Shown: one piece after another, positions 53,459 through 62,750 of the stretch | Position numbering within the stretch: the stretch's first letter is position 1 | How the letters are laid out: each line of letters opens with the position of its first letter | NCBI RefSeq assembly: GCF_041154455.1 | Contig: NZ_AP028665.1 | Location: 62,001 to 126,000 of the forward strand | Source of the DNA: Variovorax sp. V213 | Lineage (GTDB): Bacteria > Pseudomonadota > Gammaproteobacteria > Burkholderiales > Burkholderiaceae_C | Direction: 5' to 3' | Length of the DNA stretch: 64,000 nucleotides | Made by a program: the position numbers and the translations under genes | Notes under the pieces: model-generated | What the model saw: the letters and a program-made list of their open reading frames with translations, nothing else | What the model was told of the DNA's origin: nothing | Databases searched by the model: none

Positions 53459-54418
53459 TCAATCTACTTTGATGTTCCGCGCCTTCACCAGAGCATTGGC
53501 TCGACTTGTTTCGTTCTGCACGAACTTGGAGAACTCTTCGGGCGTAGTGTTGCCGGGCTCCAGGCCGAGTTGCAACAGCTTTTCCTTGACCTTCGGGTCG
53601 TTCAACGCCGATTGAAGAGCCTTGCCCAGGCGCTGCACGACGTCAGGCGGCGTGCCCTTGGGCAGGAACACGCCGTTCCATTCCGACGTGTTGAAGCCCG
53701 GCAGACCCTGCTCAGCCAGGGTGGGGACCTCGGGTAGCAAGGCCAGACGCTTGGTAGAAGTGACGCCAATGGCCCGCACCTTGCCGCCCTTGATGTAGCT
53801 CAGGCTGAAGGCCACATTGCTGAAGTACATCGACACCCGTTCGCCCATCAGGTCGGTGATCGCAGGCGCACCGCCTTTGTACGGCACATGCATCAGGTCG
53901 AGCTTGGCCTGCTGGTTGAACGCTTCTGCGGCCAGGTGAGAGCCGGTGCCGGATCCGGCCGATGCGAAGTTGAGCGCGCCGGGATTCTTGCGCGCGAAGT
54001 CGAGCATTTCGGGCACCGTCTTGTATGGCGCAGCGGCAGGCACCAACAGGACTTGCGGTGCCGTGGCAACCAGTGACACCGGGATGAAATCCTTGGCGGC
54101 GTCGAACGGCAACTTGTAAAGCGAGGGGTTCACCGAGAAGGCTGACGCGTCGTACAGCACGGTGTAGCCGTCGGCGGCCGACTTGGCGACGGCGTCGGCG
54201 CCGATGACTCCCCCGGCGCCCGGCTTGTAGTCGAGGACGATCGGTTGGCCCAGCACAGCGCTCATTTCCTGCGTCACGATGCGCGCGGTGATGTCGGCGC
54301 CCCCGCCGGCAGCGTAGGGCACCACCATGCGTATCGGCTTCTCTGGCCATGCGGCCCAACCGCAAAGAGGAAGGCTGACGGCCAGCGCCGCAATGGTTCG
54401 AAGGATTTGTTTGTTCAT
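53459..54418 (-). CDS. Bug-family solute-binding protein
   Basis: 319 residues. Signal peptide MNKQILRTIAALAVSLPLCG; mature start WPEKPIRMVVPYAAGGGADI, then IVLDYKPGAGGVIGADAVAK and MHVPYKGGAPAITDLMG. Carboxylate-type receptor of the tripartite tricarboxylate class, without membrane partner genes. Confidence 0.9.
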   Translation of the reverse strand: MNKQILRTIAALAVSLPLCGWAAWPEKPIRMVVPYAAGGGADITARIVTQEMSAVLGQPIVLDYKPGAGGVIGADAVAKSAADGYTVLYDASAFSVNPSLYKLPFDAAKDFIPVSLVATAPQVLLVPAAAPYKTVPEMLDFARKNPGALNFASAGSGTGSHLAAEAFNQQAKLDLMHVPYKGGAPAITDLMGERVSMYFSNVAFSLSYIKGGKVRAIGVTSTKRLALLPEVPTLAEQGLPGFNTSEWNGVFLPKGTPPDVVQRLGKALQSALNDPKVKEKLLQLGLEPGNTTPEEFSKFVQNETSRANALVKARNIKVD

Positions 54419-54557
54419 GGGTATGTCTCAGTCGATGGGTTGAGGAACGTTGCTCTTCTCGTGTGGGATTTGTCTAGTGAGGCAGGCAGACTGCGTTGGA
54501 TGGCGCCAGCCCCTTGGCTCGGGGCCTTCCAATGCGGCGACGGCTACCCTCACGGGT

Positions 54558-55544
54558 CTACTTGTTGATGCGTTCGATCTCACTCATCTCAGAGCTGAAC
54601 ACTTTCTCGAACTGCTCGCCTGGAAGACCCAGCGACATGTCCGTGAGGTTGTTCTTCTGGATGTAGTCCGTCATGGCCGGCCCGCTCCTGGCCTTGAGGA
54701 ATGCCTGCTGCAGTGCCTGGTAGCCGTTAGGATCCTTCTTCACGAACTCGGCGGACACGACGTAAACACCGTAGCGCGAGAGGAAGTTGGGCGACGGCAT
54801 GGAGTGGCCCAGCTTTGCGAGCTGGCTTTGCAGGGTCTGCGCCTCGTCCCATCGGGGGCTCTTGCGGTCCGAGCCGATGAAGAGCGCCGTTGTCTTCGGG
54901 CGCAGCACCGAGCGCACGAAGTCGTCGCCCAAGTTGGCGGTGACGTCGCCTGCCAGAAGAGCGGTGGCACTTTCGGCGCCGCCCTTGTAGTTGACGATGA
55001 GAACGTCGATCTTCAGCGTGTCGACGAGCCACCTGGCCAGGACCTCCTGAGCCGTCCCGCCTGCGACCGAGATGGAGAGCTTTCCGGGGTTGGCCTTCGC
55101 CTTGTTGACAAAGTCCACGAAGTCGCGGATGCCAGAGTCATTCTTGACGAGGAAGACCCGCGACTCGTGCAGGTCAGCCATCATGACCCGAAAGTCGGTC
55201 CCCTTGAACCCTGCGTTTCCGCGGGCAATGGCAAGGTTCAAGTCCGGCTGGTTGATCGCCAGCACCGCCGAGCCGTCGCGGCCCTCACGAAGCAATGCAC
55301 TGGCACCCAACTGACCACCGGCGCCCGGTTGATTGCGCACCACGACAGTCCGGTTCATCACCTGCTGCAGCGGAACCGAGATCAGCCGCGCGAAGGCATC
55401 GGTGCTGCCTCCTGGCGGGTAGCCGACGATGATCTGCAATGGCTTGTCGCCCTGGGCAATGGCGATGCGAGGCAGTGCCACGCTTGCGGCCGACATTCCG
55501 AGGACACAGGAGAACAGGCGGCGGGACATTTGAGGACAGGGCAT
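54558..55544 (-). CDS. Bug-family solute-binding protein, divergent member
   Basis: About 328 residues from the ATG at 55544 (GGAG upstream). The leader contains a twin-arginine-like MSRRLFSCVLGMSAASVALP, so export could be via Tat. Mature region PLQIIVGYPPGGSTDAFARL and VVVRNQPGAGGQLGASALLR. Diverged from the other Bug proteins here; adjacent to another Bug gene, giving a tandem pair. Confidence 0.87.
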   Translation of the reverse strand: MPCPQMSRRLFSCVLGMSAASVALPRIAIAQGDKPLQIIVGYPPGGSTDAFARLISVPLQQVMNRTVVVRNQPGAGGQLGASALLREGRDGSAVLAINQPDLNLAIARGNAGFKGTDFRVMMADLHESRVFLVKNDSGIRDFVDFVNKAKANPGKLSISVAGGTAQEVLARWLVDTLKIDVLIVNYKGGAESATALLAGDVTANLGDDFVRSVLRPKTTALFIGSDRKSPRWDEAQTLQSQLAKLGHSMPSPNFLSRYGVYVVSAEFVKKDPNGYQALQQAFLKARSGPAMTDYIQKNNLTDMSLGLPGEQFEKVFSSEMSEIERINK

Positions 55545-55648
55545 GTTCGGAACTCCAGGGTTGGTTGAAGGTGTGACCGGCGTGGCGGTCCGCAAGAGCA
55601 AGGGTTTCCAGCCCCGGACTCGCGCCTCCCCGGTTGGCTTAAAGGGGA

Positions 55649-56830
55649 TCAGCCCAGCAGACGTGCGTCATAGGGCGTGGTATTGAGTTGCTCGCAGCCG
55701 GTTGCGGTCACCACCACCACGTCTTCCAAGTGGGCGCCACCCACGTGCGGCTGGTCGGGCAGAACGATGCGTGGCTCCAGGCACATGACCATGTTCTCCT
55801 CGACGACGAAGTCGACACGGCGGTCCACGAGCGGCTCCCCGTGCAGCCCGTAGCCGAGTTGGTGGCCCGTATTGCCGGTGTAGGTGTAGTCGCCCCAGCC
55901 GCTGTCCGCGATGACCTCACGCGCGCGCGCATCGATGGCCTTGCCTGTCACACCAGGGCGAATCATCTTCTTGGCCTCCTGCAGAGCGAGGTAAGTCGCC
56001 TTGTAGATGGACCGCTGCGTTTCCGTCGGCTCGTCGCCGCACAGGACAGTGCGGCCAAGGTCGGCCGTGTAGCCTTTGACGACCGCGCCGAGGTCCAGGA
56101 TGACCATCTCGCCGGAATTGATGACCTTCTCGGTTGCGATGCGCTCGAACATCGAGGCGTTCGCGCCGGAGGCGATCAGCGGGATGAAGGGCTCGAACTC
56201 GGATCCTGCGCGGCGCATGGCGGTCACCGCGGCCGCAGAGACCGACTGCTCGGTCACGCCGGGCCGGATGGCGTCAATGGCGGCCAGCGCGCCCAGGTCG
56301 GCCACACGCAGCGAATTGCGGATGAGCTCGATCTCGATGGGGTGCTTGACCGCCGTCAGCTGCAGCCACATCGGCGTGACGTCGCCGATCTGCATCGCGG
56401 GGCAGCGCTTCGTGAGCCCCTGGAACACCATGTGCGGCATGATGTCCGTGGCGATGCGTCCTGCGCTCACGCCGTAGTCCGCGAGCATCTTTTCGATGAC
56501 CTCATGCCACTTCGATACGTGGGGCAGCCGGCGAGCGTCCTCGATGTCCGACTTGAAGCGGATGCGCAGGTCGTCGCTGCCGGAGATGTAGCCAACCACA
56601 GGCGGCCGGCCTTTGACGACCAAAGCTACGTACTCCGGCTCCAGGAAGGGGCGAAAGCCTTTGACGTAGAAGTCGGTCGCCCATCGCACCGCTTCGGCCT
56701 TGAAGAAGAGGAATGCGTCGAAGCCGGACTTCTCCAGTGCGTTCTGCAGCTTTGCCTGCTTGATGGCATGCAGTTCGTCGCCCGCGTAGTAGCTGGGCGG
56801 TTGCTTGGCGAAGTTGATGTCCTTGTTCAT
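55649..56830 (-). CDS. M24-family (Xaa-Pro peptidase/creatinase-like) enzyme
   Basis: 393 residues. An N-terminal creatinase-like domain precedes the pita-bread fold with a full metal set: MVILDLGAVVKGYTADLGRT (two aspartates), GNTGHQLGYGLHGEP (histidine), MCLEPRIVLP and HLEDVVVVT (glutamates). It may hydrolyse an amidino compound or an X-Pro dipeptide. Same strand as the two Bug genes and the aldolase-like gene, suggesting catabolism of an amide or peptide derivative. Confidence 0.9.
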   Translation of the reverse strand: MNKDINFAKQPPSYYAGDELHAIKQAKLQNALEKSGFDAFLFFKAEAVRWATDFYVKGFRPFLEPEYVALVVKGRPPVVGYISGSDDLRIRFKSDIEDARRLPHVSKWHEVIEKMLADYGVSAGRIATDIMPHMVFQGLTKRCPAMQIGDVTPMWLQLTAVKHPIEIELIRNSLRVADLGALAAIDAIRPGVTEQSVSAAAVTAMRRAGSEFEPFIPLIASGANASMFERIATEKVINSGEMVILDLGAVVKGYTADLGRTVLCGDEPTETQRSIYKATYLALQEAKKMIRPGVTGKAIDARAREVIADSGWGDYTYTGNTGHQLGYGLHGEPLVDRRVDFVVEENMVMCLEPRIVLPDQPHVGGAHLEDVVVVTATGCEQLNTTPYDARLLG

Positions 56831-56866
56831 GGCTGAGTGGTCCGGTTGGTGGTGGGGCGCGTGCTT

Positions 56867-57949
56867 TCAGGAGCCGCGTACGTGGGTGCCGCGTTCGGCG
56901 GCAACAGCTTTGAAGACTTCCACGGCAGTTCTGATGCCGCTTTCCGAGACATGACGATGGGTGACACACCGCATCAGGGTTGGCCCCCACGGGCGGACCA
57001 GGACACCTTGACTGCGCAGAGAGGCCTCCCATTGCTGGGCAGTGCGCCCCGTCGCCATCACGTCCACCTGGACGATGTTGGTCTGCGGGTGCTTGATGCG
57101 CAAAGTTGCAACGCTGGCCAGCCCGTCAGCCAACAGCCGCGCGCAGGCATGGTCTTGCGGCAAGCGGTCCACCATCGACTGCAGTGCTTCCAGGCCTGCT
57201 GCCGCAGCAATGCCAACCTGACGCTGGCTTCCGCCCAGCAGCTTGCGCAGCCAGCGCGCACGCTGGACAGTCTCGACTGGGCCGACAAGAACGGCCCCCA
57301 TGGGTGCGCTGAGTCCCTTGGATAGACAGACAGAGACCGTGTCGGCCTGTGTGGCAATGCTTGATGCGGGAACGCTCAGCGCGAGAGCTGCGTTGAACAG
57401 GCGCGCACCGTCCAAATGGACGCGAGCGTCCGCGGCGCGCGCCAACTCGAACACCTGGCGCATGTGGTTCAGGGAAGCCACCGCGCCACCTTCGTTGTTG
57501 TGCGATGTTTCAACACACACGAGGCGTACCTTCAGGCCTCCCTTCGTGGACGCAAGCGTTGCCTGCAGCGCGGCCAGGTCGAGCGCGCCATTGGGATCGG
57601 GAATTGGCTGGTAGAACGCCCCCGTGATGGCTGCTGCGCCGCGTTCGGCGGTGTAGATGTGGGAGCCGCTGCCTGCGATGACAACGTCCTGCCGGCTGGC
57701 TTGCGCCAGGATGGCCAGCAGGTTGGCCATCGTCGCGCTCGGCGCATAGAGCCCCGCGGGCTTGCCCAAGAGCTTGGCGGTGTACTGCTCAAGCTCAACG
57801 GCAGTCGGGTCCCCATCCAGTCCATCGTCGCCCAGTGGCGCCTTTCGCATGCGGTCGTACATCGACTCGGTCGGCAGCGTGACGGTGTCGCTACGCAGAT
57901 CGACGGTGTTGGAAAAAGGGGTGATGCTCATGGACTTGATTGGTTGCAT
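56867..57949 (-). CDS. Threonine aldolase-like PLP enzyme
   Basis: 360 residues. Fold-type I PLP enzyme of the low-specificity threonine aldolase (GntG-like) group: VDLRSDTVTLPTESMYDRMR start, GDDGLDGDPTAVELE, and PLP lysine in VSVCLSKGLSAPMGAVLVG. It cleaves beta-hydroxy amino acids to glycine and an aldehyde. The first ATG is used; ATG at 57931 (MSITPFSN) also fits. Confidence 0.9.
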   Translation of the reverse strand: MQPIKSMSITPFSNTVDLRSDTVTLPTESMYDRMRKAPLGDDGLDGDPTAVELEQYTAKLLGKPAGLYAPSATMANLLAILAQASRQDVVIAGSGSHIYTAERGAAAITGAFYQPIPDPNGALDLAALQATLASTKGGLKVRLVCVETSHNNEGGAVASLNHMRQVFELARAADARVHLDGARLFNAALALSVPASSIATQADTVSVCLSKGLSAPMGAVLVGPVETVQRARWLRKLLGGSQRQVGIAAAAGLEALQSMVDRLPQDHACARLLADGLASVATLRIKHPQTNIVQVDVMATGRTAQQWEASLRSQGVLVRPWGPTLMRCVTHRHVSESGIRTAVEVFKAVAAERGTHVRGS

Positions 57950-57999
57950 TTGGTGACTGGTTCGTGAACGCCGCGTCGCCGTGGAAGTAATTTATGCAG

Positions 58000-58012
58000 T
58001 TCACGCTGTGAA
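58000..58012. promoter_or_regulatory. LysR-type palindrome upstream of the LysR gene
   Basis: TTCAC-GCT-GTGAA is a perfect palindrome and has the T-N11-A form bound by LysR proteins. It lies between the divergent threonine aldolase-like and LysR genes. Confidence 0.5.
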
Positions 58013-58052
58013 GTGAATTGATAAGATCCGATTTCAGTTTTGAGAAATCCTC

Positions 58053-58931
58053 GTGAATCTTTCGGCTCTGACCACTCTTCGCGCCATCCTGGTGCACGGA
58101 AATTTCACGGCAGCGGGTGTGGCAGTCGGGTGTACGCCGAGCGCCGTGAGCCTGCAGATCAAGCAGTTGGAGCAGTTCTTCGGACAGCCACTGTTCGACC
58201 GCAGCACACGTTCCGTGAGACCCACACCGTTCGCCTTGGAGATCGCCGGAGCCGCCACGGACTTCATCGACAAGGTGGAGTCGCTGCGGTCGCGGCCGTC
58301 GATGACGGTGGAGGGCCTGTTCCGCCTCGGCGTCATCACGAGCATGCAAAGCGATGTTCTGCCGGCCGCCCTTCGCACGCTGCGCACCCGCCACCCTTTG
58401 CTGAGCGTGCGCATCCCGCCGCTGAACGACTCCGACGAGCTGCTGGCTGAATTGCGGGCGGGACGCATCGATGCCGCACTACTCGTGCGCCCTGACAACG
58501 GGGGCTCCACTCGGATGGTCTGGCGCGAGGTCTATCGGCAGCCCTACGTGATGCTTGCGCCAGCAGCAGCAAAATCGTCAGACCCGAGGGTGCTGCTGCG
58601 CACCTACGGCTGGATTGCCTACGACATGAGCCTGGCCGGTGGCAGGACGGCCGCCAGACAGGTGCGCAGCTTGGAGCCCAGCATTCAAAGCACCATGGAG
58701 CTGCGCTCGGTCGATGCCATCGTCTCGATGGTCTCCGAAGGGATGGGCGTAACGGTCTTGCCGCTACCGCGCCGCCCGATGCTGCAGGCGTACGAATTGA
58801 AGGAAATCGGGTTGGGCCGCACCACGCCCTTCCGCCGCATTTCGCTGGTCTGGCGGCGTGCTGATGATGACAACAGAAAAGTCGCAGCCGTTGCGGATGC
58901 GTTCAACAGCCATCAGTCGCCGCAGCGCTGA
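58053..58931 (+). CDS. LysR-family transcriptional regulator
   Basis: 292 residues starting with GTG at 58053. HTH region LSALTTLRAILVHGNFTAAG and CTPSAVSLQIKQLEQFFGQP, then the effector domain (LFRLGVITSMQSDVLPAALR). Divergent from the aldolase, M24 and Bug genes, over a T-N11-A palindrome, so it probably controls that block. Confidence 0.9.
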   Translation: MNLSALTTLRAILVHGNFTAAGVAVGCTPSAVSLQIKQLEQFFGQPLFDRSTRSVRPTPFALEIAGAATDFIDKVESLRSRPSMTVEGLFRLGVITSMQSDVLPAALRTLRTRHPLLSVRIPPLNDSDELLAELRAGRIDAALLVRPDNGGSTRMVWREVYRQPYVMLAPAAAKSSDPRVLLRTYGWIAYDMSLAGGRTAARQVRSLEPSIQSTMELRSVDAIVSMVSEGMGVTVLPLPRRPMLQAYELKEIGLGRTTPFRRISLVWRRADDDNRKVAAVADAFNSHQSPQR

Positions 58932-58934
58932 GCG

Positions 58935-59105
58935 ATGTCATCCAGGCACGATGGCCAGGTGAGCGCGGCGTCCCGGCTGTAGAGCGAGGCGGCGAGGAGG
59001 GACTCGGTCGTCGGCGATCGCGAGTGCCTCCTCGTCCTTCTCGAAGCGAAAGAGAGGCGCGAGGGGGCTGTCCGGCCGGCACTCCCGCAGCGTTTTCGCG
59101 CGTGC
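58935..59105 (-). pseudogene. Aldehyde dehydrogenase 3' relic
   Basis: Minus-strand codons give PDSPLAPLFRFEKDEEALAI, then, in a shifted frame, LLAASLYSRDAA, a pattern of the C-terminal region of succinate-semialdehyde-type dehydrogenases (APLFRF, GLAA-x-YSRD). Only about 50 residues with at least one frameshift remain. It directly follows the truncated isopropylmalate dehydrogenase-like gene, which suggests a deletion that fused two operon ends. Confidence 0.5.
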
Positions 59106-59126
59106 TACCGCGAGGCCCGCAGGGCG

Positions 59127-59663
59127 TCAGTCGCGCCCACCTGAACGCCGACCTACAACATACCGCATCGTATCGAACCCTTCCCGCTGTCCCGTGAAGG
59201 CCCCGTCCGGCGCGCTTCGCTGGCCGCGCGGCAGCCCGGTGCAGACGTCTCCGTTCAGCTCGCGCACCCCCAGCAGGTCGGTGCCGGCGACACGCTCGGT
59301 GCGCAAGGGCGAGAGCCGCGCCAGATCCGGCGGAACGACGACCTCCTTGAGGCAGGCGAAGAGCCCGAGCTCGCGCCGCACGCCAAGTGATGCGCGTTCC
59401 GGCCGCAAGGCACGCGCCAGGTGATCGAACCGCGGATCGCCCACGGTTCCGAACAGGACCGCGTCGGCGCGTCGCACCAATGAAAGCGTCTCGTCCGGCA
59501 AGGGACTGCCATGCGATTCGAACGCGACACCGCCGACGGCGCCCTCTTCGACTTCCGCGTGAAACCCGAGAGGCTCCAAGGCCTGGAGCACCTTCCGCGC
59601 CTGCGCGATGATTTCCGGACCAACACCCTCGCCCGGCAGCGCCGCGATCCTGAATGTGGGCAC
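59127..59663 (-). pseudogene. Isopropylmalate/tartrate dehydrogenase-like gene, 3'-truncated
   Basis: Begins with a perfect family start (RIAALPGEGVGPEIIAQARK) and keeps ADAVLFGTVGDPRF, LGLFACLKEVVVPP and GTDLLGVRELNGDVCTG. It ends after 178 residues, shortly after the EGFDTMRYV stretch, whereas intact enzymes have about 350. The catalytic aspartates and the NAD site in the second half are absent. It lies five bases after a Bug gene in the LysR-aconitase-Bug operon. Confidence 0.75.
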
Positions 59664-59667
59664 CGCC

Positions 59668-60651
59668 TCAATCCAGGGTGGCGCCAGACTGCTTCACCAG
59701 TTTCTGGTGCTTCACCAACTCGGACTGGAAGAAGGCTGGCCCCAGGTCGGGCCCCATGTTCAGGACCGTGAGGCCCTGGCCGGCGATGACGCTTCTTGCT
59801 TCCGGCGACACCAGGGCCTCTTGCACCGCCGCGGCATAGCTGTCGACCACGGGCTTCGGCAAGCCCGCCGGACCGATCAACGCGATCCACGCGTCGAAAC
59901 TGTACTTGGGCACGCCCGACTCCATCATCGTCGGCACATCGGGCAAGGCCGCGGAGCGCGCCGGCGTCGACACCGCCAATGCGCGCAGCGCCCCGGCCTT
60001 GATCTGCGGGGCGACCTGCGAGATCGAGACGAATGCGAGTTGCACCTGCCCGCCGATCAGATCGGTGATGAGTGGTCCGGTTCCGCGATAGGGCACGTGC
60101 TTCATGTCGATGCCGCTCTCGCTCACCATCAGTTCCCCCGCCAGGTGGAGAACGCTCCCGTTGCCGGCGGACCCGTAATTGAGCTTGCCGGGATTGGCCT
60201 TCGCGTAGGCCAGCAGCTCCTTCACGCTCTTCACCGGAAGCGCGTTGTTCACCACCAGCACGACCGGCACCGTGGCCAGTACCGCGATGGGCGTGATGTC
60301 CTTCATGCTGTCGTAGGGAATCGTCTTGTAGATGCCTGGATTGATGACATGGTTGGACGACACCATGCCGAGCGTGAGCCCGTCCTTGGGGGCCTTCACG
60401 ATCTGGGCCGTGCCCGGAATGCCGCCGGCGCCGACGATGTTCTCCACCACGACCGGATGGCCGGTCGCGCGTCCGAAGGCCGGCGCGATCGCGCGGGCGA
60501 CCGCATCGACCGTCGAACCGGCGGCCAGTGGAACGACGATCCGTATCGGCCGGTCGGCGTTCGAGGATTGCGCGGCGGCGATCAATGTCGTTGCAAGCAA
60601 CGCCGCCGCAAACGAAAGGGAAATGGCTTTTCGTAGTGAATGTGCACGCAT
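59668..60651 (-). CDS. Bug-family solute-binding protein
   Basis: 327 residues with a signal peptide (MRAHSLRKAISLSFAAALLA, cleaved near AAAQ) and mature motifs DRPIRIVVPLAAGSTVDAVA, VVVENIVGAGGIPGTAQI and KHVPYRGTGPLITDL. Follows the aconitase-family gene; probably the receptor for that operon's hydroxy-acid substrate. Confidence 0.9.
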   Translation of the reverse strand: MRAHSLRKAISLSFAAALLATTLIAAAQSSNADRPIRIVVPLAAGSTVDAVARAIAPAFGRATGHPVVVENIVGAGGIPGTAQIVKAPKDGLTLGMVSSNHVINPGIYKTIPYDSMKDITPIAVLATVPVVLVVNNALPVKSVKELLAYAKANPGKLNYGSAGNGSVLHLAGELMVSESGIDMKHVPYRGTGPLITDLIGGQVQLAFVSISQVAPQIKAGALRALAVSTPARSAALPDVPTMMESGVPKYSFDAWIALIGPAGLPKPVVDSYAAAVQEALVSPEARSVIAGQGLTVLNMGPDLGPAFFQSELVKHQKLVKQSGATLD

Positions 60652-60675
60652 GGGTTTGTCTCTCTTTATTCAGAT

Positions 60676-62670
60676 TCAAGGGTGGCGCGCCTGGAGCTCG
60701 GCGAACGAAACAAGTTCGCCCGCGATCGCGCTGGCCGCCACGGTGGGCGGGCTGGCGAGCCAGACCTTTCCGGGTCCGCCCCGGCCTGGGAAGTTGCGGT
60801 TGATGGCGCTCACGGTGACCTGGTCGGCCCGCACCGAACCACCCGGTCCGCAGTTGCCGCAAGCGCCGCAGGAGGGCTGAAGCATGCGGGCGCCCACGCG
60901 TTCGAACGCGTCCATGTACCCGGCTGCAATGCAGTGGTCGCGCACCGCAGTCGTTCCGAACTGGAGATACAGGTCCACCCCGGGCGCGACCCTGAGCCCG
61001 CGGTCCGCTGCCCACCTGAGCACCGCGTGGTAGTGGTCGAAGTCTTCGCGCTTGCCGGCCGTGCACGAGCCGCCGTAGGCGATGTCGATGCGCACCCGCT
61101 CGCCCACCGCCGCGAGCGGCCGCCCGTTGCCCGGATCGCCCGGTGCCGCGACCATGGAGGGAATCTGCGTACAGTCGACGTGGAGCGTTTTGGCGTAGAC
61201 CGCGCCGTCGTCGCTATGCATCCACGGTTCGAGTTCGAAATCGATACCGCGGCGCTCGCGCAGGAAGCGCACGGTCTCCGCATCGGGAGCGACTAGGCCG
61301 GTGAAGCCGCCGAGTTCCGCCGTCATGTTGGTGAGCGTGGCGCGCTCGTCGATGGTCATGCGCCGCACCACTTCGCCCGTGAACTCGAACACCTTGCCGA
61401 CCCCCCCGCCGTCGCGCACGAAGGGCAGCGCCAGCAGATGCAGCACGACGTCTTTGGCGGTCACGCCAGGGGCCAGCGAGCCATCGAGCACGATCTTCAG
61501 GGACTGCGGCACCGTCAGCCGCACCGCCCCCGTCACGAAGGCATTCGCCATGTCCGTGGTGCCGACGCCGAAGGCCACGCAACCCAGCGCGCCGCTGTGG
61601 GGCGTGTGTGAATCCGTTCCCACCACCAGTTGGCCCGGCAGCGCGTAGTGTTCTGCCACTATGGCGTGCGAGATCCCGGCCACGTTGGTGCCGTCGTCAA
61701 TCGCCGCCTGCTCCTCCGTCAGCGTGCGATGCGAGCGCAAGCTGTAGGCGGCAGCGAATTCGCGCTGCGCCTCGACCATGCGATGAACATTCGGAACCAG
61801 GCCGCCGCGCACATGCGCGGGGCTCTCCTCGACATAGGACGTGTGATCTTCGAAGACGACGATGGAATCGGCATCGTGCAGCACGAGGGGGCGGCCGAAT
61901 GTGGCGTGGAGCATGTGCGCGGCCATGCCTGTGTAGTACTCGTGGATGAAGCGAAGGTCGGCGCGCACGAAGGCGCCGTCGCCCGGCGCGGGGTGCGCCT
62001 GCGTCAACTCGGTGGCGAGCGCGTGGCGCGCCACGATCTTCTCGCACAGCGTGCGCGGACGCGCGTCCTGCGGGTCGGGCGGCACCGTGATGTCGCGCAT
62101 GAATCGCTGGCCGAACCGCAGCAGCCCGCCGCTCTTGAGGATCGCCGCAGCCAGCGCGTCGCGACCGGCCACGAGATCTTCGACCGGGATCGCCTCGCCG
62201 GCCCGGATGCGCGCGACCAGCCCGAAGTCGGTCGAGGTGAACAAGCCGATGTTGTCGGCGTTCTGCCGGTACAGGCGCTCGAAGCTTCCGGCGATGACCA
62301 GTCGCACGCCGGCCGCCTTCTCGGCGGTCGGGCTGTGCTCGCGCGAGGAGCCCTTGCCATAGCGCCTGCCCGCGACCACGACCTCGATGCCCGATTCACG
62401 GATGGCATCGGTGCCGATGGGGAATGCCTCGCCCGCCTTGTAGCCGGTATAGGGGTAGCGCCCCAGCTTGTCGTCGTAGTGCGTGAGGATCGGAAGCGGC
62501 GTGATCTCGTCGGTCGAAACATCGTCACGCAACGGCGACGCGTCGGCCAGTTCGAGGGGTTCTCCCTCCAATCCCCGTTCGACCATGCGTGCGGAACAGC
62601 TCAGGATCAGGATGCGCGGGTCGAACCGGATGCTTTCGGCGCTGTCGGCGGCTGGCGTGGAGGCTGGCAT
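60676..62670 (-). CDS. Aconitase/isopropylmalate dehydratase, single chain with small domain first
   Basis: 664 residues. The N-terminal ~200 residues are the swivel (LeuD-like) domain: STDEITPLP, then GRRYGKGSSREHSPTAEKAA. The [4Fe-4S] domains follow (LeuC-like): LVVGTDSHTPHSGALGCVAF, AYGGSCTAGKREDF and PSCGACGNCGPGG supply the cluster region. In canonical IPM isomerases the small subunit is separate, and in aconitase A it is C-terminal; here it is fused at the front. Substrate likely an isopropylmalate-, citramalate- or tartrate-like acid. Confidence 0.85.
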   Translation of the reverse strand: MPASTPAADSAESIRFDPRILILSCSARMVERGLEGEPLELADASPLRDDVSTDEITPLPILTHYDDKLGRYPYTGYKAGEAFPIGTDAIRESGIEVVVAGRRYGKGSSREHSPTAEKAAGVRLVIAGSFERLYRQNADNIGLFTSTDFGLVARIRAGEAIPVEDLVAGRDALAAAILKSGGLLRFGQRFMRDITVPPDPQDARPRTLCEKIVARHALATELTQAHPAPGDGAFVRADLRFIHEYYTGMAAHMLHATFGRPLVLHDADSIVVFEDHTSYVEESPAHVRGGLVPNVHRMVEAQREFAAAYSLRSHRTLTEEQAAIDDGTNVAGISHAIVAEHYALPGQLVVGTDSHTPHSGALGCVAFGVGTTDMANAFVTGAVRLTVPQSLKIVLDGSLAPGVTAKDVVLHLLALPFVRDGGGVGKVFEFTGEVVRRMTIDERATLTNMTAELGGFTGLVAPDAETVRFLRERRGIDFELEPWMHSDDGAVYAKTLHVDCTQIPSMVAAPGDPGNGRPLAAVGERVRIDIAYGGSCTAGKREDFDHYHAVLRWAADRGLRVAPGVDLYLQFGTTAVRDHCIAAGYMDAFERVGARMLQPSCGACGNCGPGGSVRADQVTVSAINRNFPGRGGPGKVWLASPPTVAASAIAGELVSFAELQARHP

Positions 62671-62750
62671 GCCTCGATGTTGACAGGCCGGGGTGCTGCC
62701 ATAAAGCGCTCGTACGGCACAGGGGATCTCGCCGTCCGCGAGATCGGTGA

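Noticed and set aside
59255..61066. 603-codon minus-strand open frame
   Set aside because: Overlaps well-defined leuB-like, Bug and aconitase genes in another frame; low-complexity arginine-rich translation.
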